A DNA stretch of 11,189 nucleotides from positions 1 through 11,189 of the forward strand of contig LGRX02030269.1 of assembly GCA_001247695.2 (NCBI GenBank), in the 5' to 3' direction. Source of the DNA: Cymbomonas tetramitiformis (taxonomy: Eukaryota; Chlorophyta; Pyramimonadophyceae; Pyramimonadales; Pyramimonadaceae). The position numbers and the translations under genes are program-made. Below, one piece after another: positions 7,407 through 11,189 of the stretch; position 1 is the first letter of the stretch, and every line of letters starts with the position of its first letter. The notes under the pieces were generated by a model, which did no database searches, had not been told where the DNA came from, and worked only from the letters and a program-made list of their open reading frames with translations.

Positions 7407-8807
7407 TCACTGTGACCATGTTAACCAAGCGAAGTAGTAGTCCATGTCTGCGTCCCTCAGAGCTGTCGGGTCGATGTAGTGTTGCACTGCCGAAGAGAAC
7501 TGTGACCAGCCTCCCAGGAAGCACACTTTCTCCATTGTAACACCCACAGCTCGAGCACACGTCGTGGCACCCTTCCGGGTGCTGTGTGCAGAAAAGTGAC
7601 CTCCTTCAGGAGGTCTGCAGTCCAGCTCGCTGAGAGCTAGACCAATCCAGTCATTTGCCACGGAAGCCTTGACGTTCTTCGGGTCCTCGGGTAGCAGCCA
7701 GTAGGCGTCAGGTTGAGTCTTCTCAGAACTGTTCCAAGCCGTGTCACGGTGGAACTCCCAGTGCTCGATCAGCTCCTTCAACAGAGCCACCCCCTTCCAG
7801 GGGATTGTAAGGCGTCGCTTTACTCGATGGTGTCGCCGTCCCTTCTCCTTCAGTAGCACCACTGAGAACTCATCGTCGCCACAATGAACGTGCTGCCGTG
7901 ACAACGAGGTCCCCGTGTCCGGTCTGCCGAAGGTCACGAAGGCCACAACCACGTAGGTAAAGGCTCGCAGTAGCTGCAGCTCCTCAGGCGATCTCGGATT
8001 CAACTTCAGCGCTGCTTCGTGCACCCGTCGTACGTGTGCTGCTGGCAGCCACGTCCGCTGGGTCTCGATGTTCTCCTCCTGCACGGCCAGCTCCGCCTGG
8101 ATGGTCGCCATCCCCTTCACAGCTCGGGTCACAGAACGCCCCTTCGCTGGTCCAGAGAAACCAAGGTCCTCGTGGTAGTTGTTGATGGCGGACAGGTACG
8201 GCTGTAAGGATGCCGACTGGATGTTCCCGTCCTCCAACAGAGAGGCGATGTACAACAACACAGTCGCCTCCGACGCTGGCAGCCACGGCCGTTGGTCACG
8301 CTCACAAAATAAAATGAATCGCCGTGCCTTCGGTCCGTAGTTGTCCTTCGTCGTGTCCAGTAGTGCCATTTTCTGCATCGACACCGCCAGTTCGGTGAGC
8401 CGGGAAGGTCCCAACTCACCCCTCCACCGCTCACAAAGTGAGCGCGTGAGGAAATTTTGTACAACACCACCGCGCTTGTACTCTTCGTAGTTGCCTCCGC
8501 TGCTCCGCTCGGTGTTCTCGCCGTCCGCGTCTGTTGTCTCGTCCGTGCTGTTGATGATTTTGAAGCTCTCTTCGGACAAGTCTAGCGTCTCCTCGTCGCC
8601 GTCGTCGTACAGCACGTGCGCCTCCCCGTCCTCGTTGAACTCATTCACCACACCCGGGTAGAAGCAGTCATCGTCCTTCCAGAACACCTCGATTCTTGTA
8701 CCCACGGTCACCTTGCTTGCTGTCGTACTCGTAGCAGAGCTTCTTCGTACTTCAGCAGCGTAGTAACTCACGGGCGCGCCTCGATGAAGAACATCACAGC
8801 GTCCCAT
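7407..8807 (-). CDS. Tyrosine recombinase with N-terminal Tudor-like domain
   Basis: This 466-residue ORF starts at ATG 8805-8807, 40 nt before the RT stop and in another frame. The same frame stays open far upstream, but this is the last ATG before the recognisable domains. Residues 33-85 form a Tudor-like fold signature (VGTRIEVFWKDDDCFYPGVV, then HVLYDDGDEETLDL). An acidic Ser/Thr-rich linker follows to about 110. Residues 145-235 look like a helical core-binding domain (NYGPKARRFILFCERD, then LQPYLSAINNYHEDLGF). The catalytic domain shows Arg295 (FGRPDTGTSL), a Lys/Arg-rich hairpin around 320-332, His408-x-x-Arg411 (HSTRKGATT), Trp434 at the His/Trp position (LGGW) and the nucleophile candidate Tyr444 (QHYIDP). 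The full R-K-HxxR-W-Y set is thus retained. The role is insertion of the element's DNA, probably from a circular intermediate. Possible algal-type UGUAA poly(A) signal on this strand at 7070-7074, weakly supported. Confidence 0.95.
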   Translation of the reverse strand: MGRCDVLHRGAPVSYYAAEVRRSSATSTTASKVTVGTRIEVFWKDDDCFYPGVVNEFNEDGEAHVLYDDGDEETLDLSEESFKIINSTDETTDADGENTERSSGGNYEEYKRGGVVQNFLTRSLCERWRGELGPSRLTELAVSMQKMALLDTTKDNYGPKARRFILFCERDQRPWLPASEATVLLYIASLLEDGNIQSASLQPYLSAINNYHEDLGFSGPAKGRSVTRAVKGMATIQAELAVQEENIETQRTWLPAAHVRRVHEAALKLNPRSPEELQLLRAFTYVVVAFVTFGRPDTGTSLSRQHVHCGDDEFSVVLLKEKGRRHHRVKRRLTIPWKGVALLKELIEHWEFHRDTAWNSSEKTQPDAYWLLPEDPKNVKASVANDWIGLALSELDCRPPEGGHFSAHSTRKGATTCARAVGVTMEKVCFLGGWSQFSSAVQHYIDPTALRDADMDYYFAWLTWSQ

Positions 8808-10834
8808 TTCGAGGGCCCGAGCAGCTCGGACCCTCCCAGCCTGCTCGGAGTGAACAGGTCCCTGCGCCGTGGCATGATCACCACCTCGGTGGCCAGGGCT
8901 TCCAGCTCTCTGAACCAGGACTGTCCCGGCCAGTACGGAGCCACCACCGTAGCAGCGCCCCCCTCCTCCCGCAGCTTCTGCGCCACCTCGTCCAGCAGCG
9001 CCCACGGGGGGTTCACCCAATTGTTCTCCCCCCGCCAATCGTACGTCAGAGAGTCCACACCTTCGCACTTCGGGTCTTTCCACGCAGCGTAGTACCGAGG
9101 AAGCTGCGCGGAGATCTCGGAAGCGAACCGGTCGACTGTGTAGGGCCCCCACTGCTTGTTGGCCCACACGAACCAGTCCCGATTCAGCCGCCAGTCGTCC
9201 AAATCCTCGCAACGCGAAAGGTTGTCGGCCCACACATTGGCCTCGCTGCGGATGTACCGAGCCTGCAACTCGATGTCGTGCAGATCCAGTAGCAGCCAGA
9301 GTCTCCTCATTCTCCTCATCAGGTCCGGGTTCCTGGAGGTGAAGTGTGACAGCATCGCCACCACCGCCTGGTTGTCGCAGTAGAGCCGTATGACCTTGCC
9401 CTCCAGCTCCTGCAGGAACGCTTGTACGGTCTTGTACACGGCCTCCAGCTCCAGGTGTGTAATGTGCCAGCAGCGCATCTCGTCTGGCCAGAAACCTCGC
9501 GCGGGGAACTTCAGGTTCAGCACTCCTCCCCACGCTGTCATCGAAGAGTCCGTGTGCACCTTCGCTCTCGTCGGGGTTCTCCAGATCCTGCGCCCGTTCC
9601 ACCTGCTCATCACAGGCAGCCTGGACCACCATTCTAAGTCCCCCCGAGCTGAGCGCGAGATTTTTACCTTCGCTCCCCAGCTGCGTTTCTCTGCCAGCAC
9701 GAAGTAGAGCTCCCGTAGGTAGAGCCGCGCCGCTGGTACTGCCAAGTACACGGATTGGCAGAGTCCCGTGAAGGACGCCAGTCTCCTGGCAGGAATCCAC
9801 CTCCGATTTCTCGCTGCGTCGCACAGGATCTCCTTCGCCTTGGTGTGGATTTTGTGCACCCGTCGTTCTGTCACACGGAATTGTCCTAGCTTCAGGTCCA
9901 CCTCCAGCCCGAGGTGCTCCACAACCTGCGTAGGCTCCCATTGGCCCTTCTTCTCGTTCCGCCGTAGGCCAAGTCGATGAAGCACCAGTTGAACTTTTTC
10001 TCGACGCAGAAAGCCTTCTCGCTGAGAGTCGACCAGCACCAGAAAATCGTCCATGTACGGTAGTACTCGCATTCCGCTGTGACGGTTCGCGTTCCCGCCA
10101 GCACCACCGGTCCTGCGACGGACTGACCATCGCTGTCGTACTGCGGAACCGTCCCGCAGTCTCTTGATTTCTCTGCGATCCTCCGCTGCCTGTGGAGAAC
10201 GCAAAGCCTCCACCATCACGCATACGAACTTGCAGAAAACTCTCGGAGCGTCGCTCCATCCGAACGGCATCGCTGAACATTGAAGCAGGTCCCCTTGCAG
10301 GTCGAACTGCATGAACTTCTGGAAGTCCGGGTGGATCCCCAGCGCGTGAAAACCGTCCTGGAGGTCGAAGCTGAAGCACCAGTCGCCCGGTTTTGCCAGT
10401 CTCCTTAGTTTCTTCAGCATCTCCATCTTCACACGATTTTTCACACACCACTGGTTCAGCCATCGGAAGTCCACCACCAGTCTCCACTTGTTCGTACCCG
10501 GTTTTGGCACTAAAAAAGCGCGAGAAACGTGAGATCTTCTCGTCGCTCTCGTCCAGGCACCGTTCTCCAGCAGCCTCTCCTTCTCCGCGTCCAGCCACAC
10601 CTGCTGCTGCCTCGTAGCATCCCTCAGTGACACCCCGTGGTCGAACGGAGGCGGAGGCTTGCGCTTCCACCTCAACTTCACCCCGTGAGTAATCCATTGC
10701 ATCACCTCGGAACTGGCGCCCGCCGCGCGCCATGCTCCCCTCCGCTGTCTCACCTGCTGTTGCACGGTGAGTTTCCCCCGTCCAGCGCCCGGAGAGGGCT
10801 GTTGCGCTGGACGGGGTGGCGGCACGCATATCAC
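8768..10834 (-). CDS. Reverse transcriptase-RNase H polyprotein with Dam-methylase-like C-terminal domain
   Basis: This is a 688-codon frame, counted here from a GTG at 10834; the frame is open up to a TAA at 10895-10897. The first ATG is residue 45 (10702), but RT-like sequence (WRAAGASSEVMQWI) starts before it. Entry by -1 frameshift from gag, or a non-AUG start, is therefore possible. RT covers roughly residues 40-330: motif A FSFDLQDG with Asp157, motif B MPFGWSDAP at 189-197, and YMDD at 260-263. An arginine-rich insertion lies between motifs B and C (211-255). RNase H spans about 425-545, with Asp429 (HTDSS), Glu462/464 (HLELEA), Asp487 (YCDNQ) and Asp537 (ADNLSR). Residues 560-688 resemble phage-type Dam adenine methylases: VDRFASE, LPRYY, DSLTYDW, then NPPW at 608-611. 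The product would copy element RNA into DNA. The stop at 8768 overlaps the recombinase ORF by 40 nt. Family assignment is very sure; the start is not. Confidence 0.95.
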   Translation of the reverse strand: MICVPPPRPAQQPSPGAGRGKLTVQQQVRQRRGAWRAAGASSEVMQWITHGVKLRWKRKPPPPFDHGVSLRDATRQQQVWLDAEKERLLENGAWTRATRRSHVSRAFLVPKPGTNKWRLVVDFRWLNQWCVKNRVKMEMLKKLRRLAKPGDWCFSFDLQDGFHALGIHPDFQKFMQFDLQGDLLQCSAMPFGWSDAPRVFCKFVCVMVEALRSPQAAEDRREIKRLRDGSAVRQRWSVRRRTGGAGGNANRHSGMRVLPYMDDFLVLVDSQREGFLRREKVQLVLHRLGLRRNEKKGQWEPTQVVEHLGLEVDLKLGQFRVTERRVHKIHTKAKEILCDAARNRRWIPARRLASFTGLCQSVYLAVPAARLYLRELYFVLAEKRSWGAKVKISRSARGDLEWWSRLPVMSRWNGRRIWRTPTRAKVHTDSSMTAWGGVLNLKFPARGFWPDEMRCWHITHLELEAVYKTVQAFLQELEGKVIRLYCDNQAVVAMLSHFTSRNPDLMRRMRRLWLLLDLHDIELQARYIRSEANVWADNLSRCEDLDDWRLNRDWFVWANKQWGPYTVDRFASEISAQLPRYYAAWKDPKCEGVDSLTYDWRGENNWVNPPWALLDEVAQKLREEGGAATVVAPYWPGQSWFRELEALATEVVIMPRRRDLFTPSRLGGSELLGPSKWDAVMFFIEARP

Positions 10835-11189
10835 GCATCGGCCGCGGGCTTTCCGCCCCGGCCCTTGCCGCCGCCTTTGTCGGTAGGCTGCTTCTTACCG
10901 TCCTTCTCTTCCTTGTTCTTACGCTCCTTCCAGCGGTCGCGGTCCCGTGGATCTTTCACAACCCGCGTTTCCGCGCTCGCTGCGTTCTTCGCCGTAAGGT
11001 TCAGCATCGCCCTGCCGCGGTTCTTGTCGAAGTCGTTCAGCCACTGCTGCAACACCTCGTCCGCCACCACGCCGTCTGCTGCCTGGTAGACCCTGTCCTC
11101 CACGAACTGCAGCTTTGCGCGTAGAGCGTCTGATCCTCCACGCTGCGAAGAACCAGGCTCCTGCTCCAGCTGCCCGCGCAGTTCCAGCA
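10831..11189 (-). CDS. Gag-like protein, C-terminal part (5' truncated by window edge)
   Basis: This frame is open from the right edge of the window to a TGA at 10831-10833, about 118 codons. No ATG start is seen, so the true start lies outside the window; the first in-window GTG at 11101-11103 is not a credible initiator. The visible part begins with a glutamate/leucine-rich stretch, then a segment with a possible helical pattern (LQQWLNDFDKNRGRAMLNL). It ends in a strongly basic, low-complexity tail of Lys, Arg, Gly and Asp (KDPRDRDRWKERKNKEEK and GGGKGRGGKP). Basic tails of this kind suit RNA binding in retroelement Gag proteins. No CCHC zinc knuckle is visible. The assignment rests mainly on position directly upstream of RT, not on a recognised domain. 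Its stop overlaps the first RT-frame codon used here, and the RT frame is -1 relative to it. Confidence 0.6.
   Translation of the reverse strand, partial: LELRGQLEQEPGSSQRGGSDALRAKLQFVEDRVYQAADGVVADEVLQQWLNDFDKNRGRAMLNLTAKNAASAETRVVKDPRDRDRWKERKNKEEKDGKKQPTDKGGGKGRGGKPAADA

Larger units (their letters stand above)
6970..11189 (-). mobile_element. DIRS-order tyrosine-recombinase retrotransposon, 5' end outside window
   Basis: The minus strand carries, in order, a gag-like ORF, an RT/RNase H ORF with a Dam-like tail, and a tyrosine recombinase. That order defines the DIRS/PAT/Ngaro group, which inserts by recombinase rather than by a DDE integrase. No DDE integrase or aspartic protease motif is seen. 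The three ORFs use three different frames and overlap by a few to 40 bases. RT and recombinase have no internal stops and all checked catalytic residues are present, so the copy looks intact. The 3' limit is set provisionally at the outer copy of a 33-bp direct repeat (6970-7002). The inner copy lies 50 bp past the recombinase stop. The 5' terminal repeat and gag start are beyond base 11189. The exact 3' boundary is inferred, and the element could extend further left. Confidence 0.9.

Noticed and set aside
8616..9092. 158-codon plus-strand frame
   Set aside because: It is antisense to the well-supported RT and recombinase ORFs and has no motif of its own.

Overview
The window looks like repeat-rich, GC-rich intergenic DNA from a eukaryotic nuclear genome. 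Its one secure gene set is a tyrosine-recombinase (DIRS/PAT/Ngaro-order) retrotransposon on the minus strand. Nothing prokaryotic is visible: there are no compact operons, no Shine-Dalgarno-led genes and no rRNA or tRNA. The RT wording, the Tudor-like module next to the recombinase and the GC-rich codon use remind me of retroelements abundant in prasinophyte green algae such as Cymbomonas. That is a memory-based impression, not a demonstrated assignment.

Layout. 1-3309 is non-coding or unassignable. It opens with a 44-bp direct repeat and holds a decayed-looking minus-strand reading frame (1254-1871) broken by one TAG. 3310-3860 is a minisatellite of about 14 copies of a 41-bp unit, and every intact unit carries two alternative dyads. 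3861-5423 is mostly unassigned, with one 190-codon minus-strand open segment (4483-5052) that contains a short stretch resembling the acidic OPCA motif of PB1 domains. 5424-5977 is a second minisatellite with a 27-bp unit. 5978-6969 is unassigned and contains a 14-bp inverted repeat with a hairpin inside it and a palindrome made of two CACGTG boxes.

6970 to the right edge is the retrotransposon, read right to left. The order is the 3' part of a gag-like ORF (10831-11189, continuing outside the window), reverse transcriptase plus RNase H plus a Dam-methylase-like domain (8768-10834), and tyrosine recombinase with an N-terminal Tudor-like domain (7407-8807). The three ORFs lie in three different frames with short overlaps, and all catalytic residues I can check are present, so this copy looks intact in the part we see.

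Downstream of the recombinase, a perfect 33-bp direct repeat (7325-7357 and 6970-7002) brackets about 320 bp. This is the arrangement expected for the B1-A2-B2 end of a split-direct-repeat element. In the usual model, gag packages the RNA, RT/RNase H copies it, probably to a circle, and the recombinase inserts the circle without target-site duplication. The Tudor-like domain could steer the integration complex to particular chromatin.
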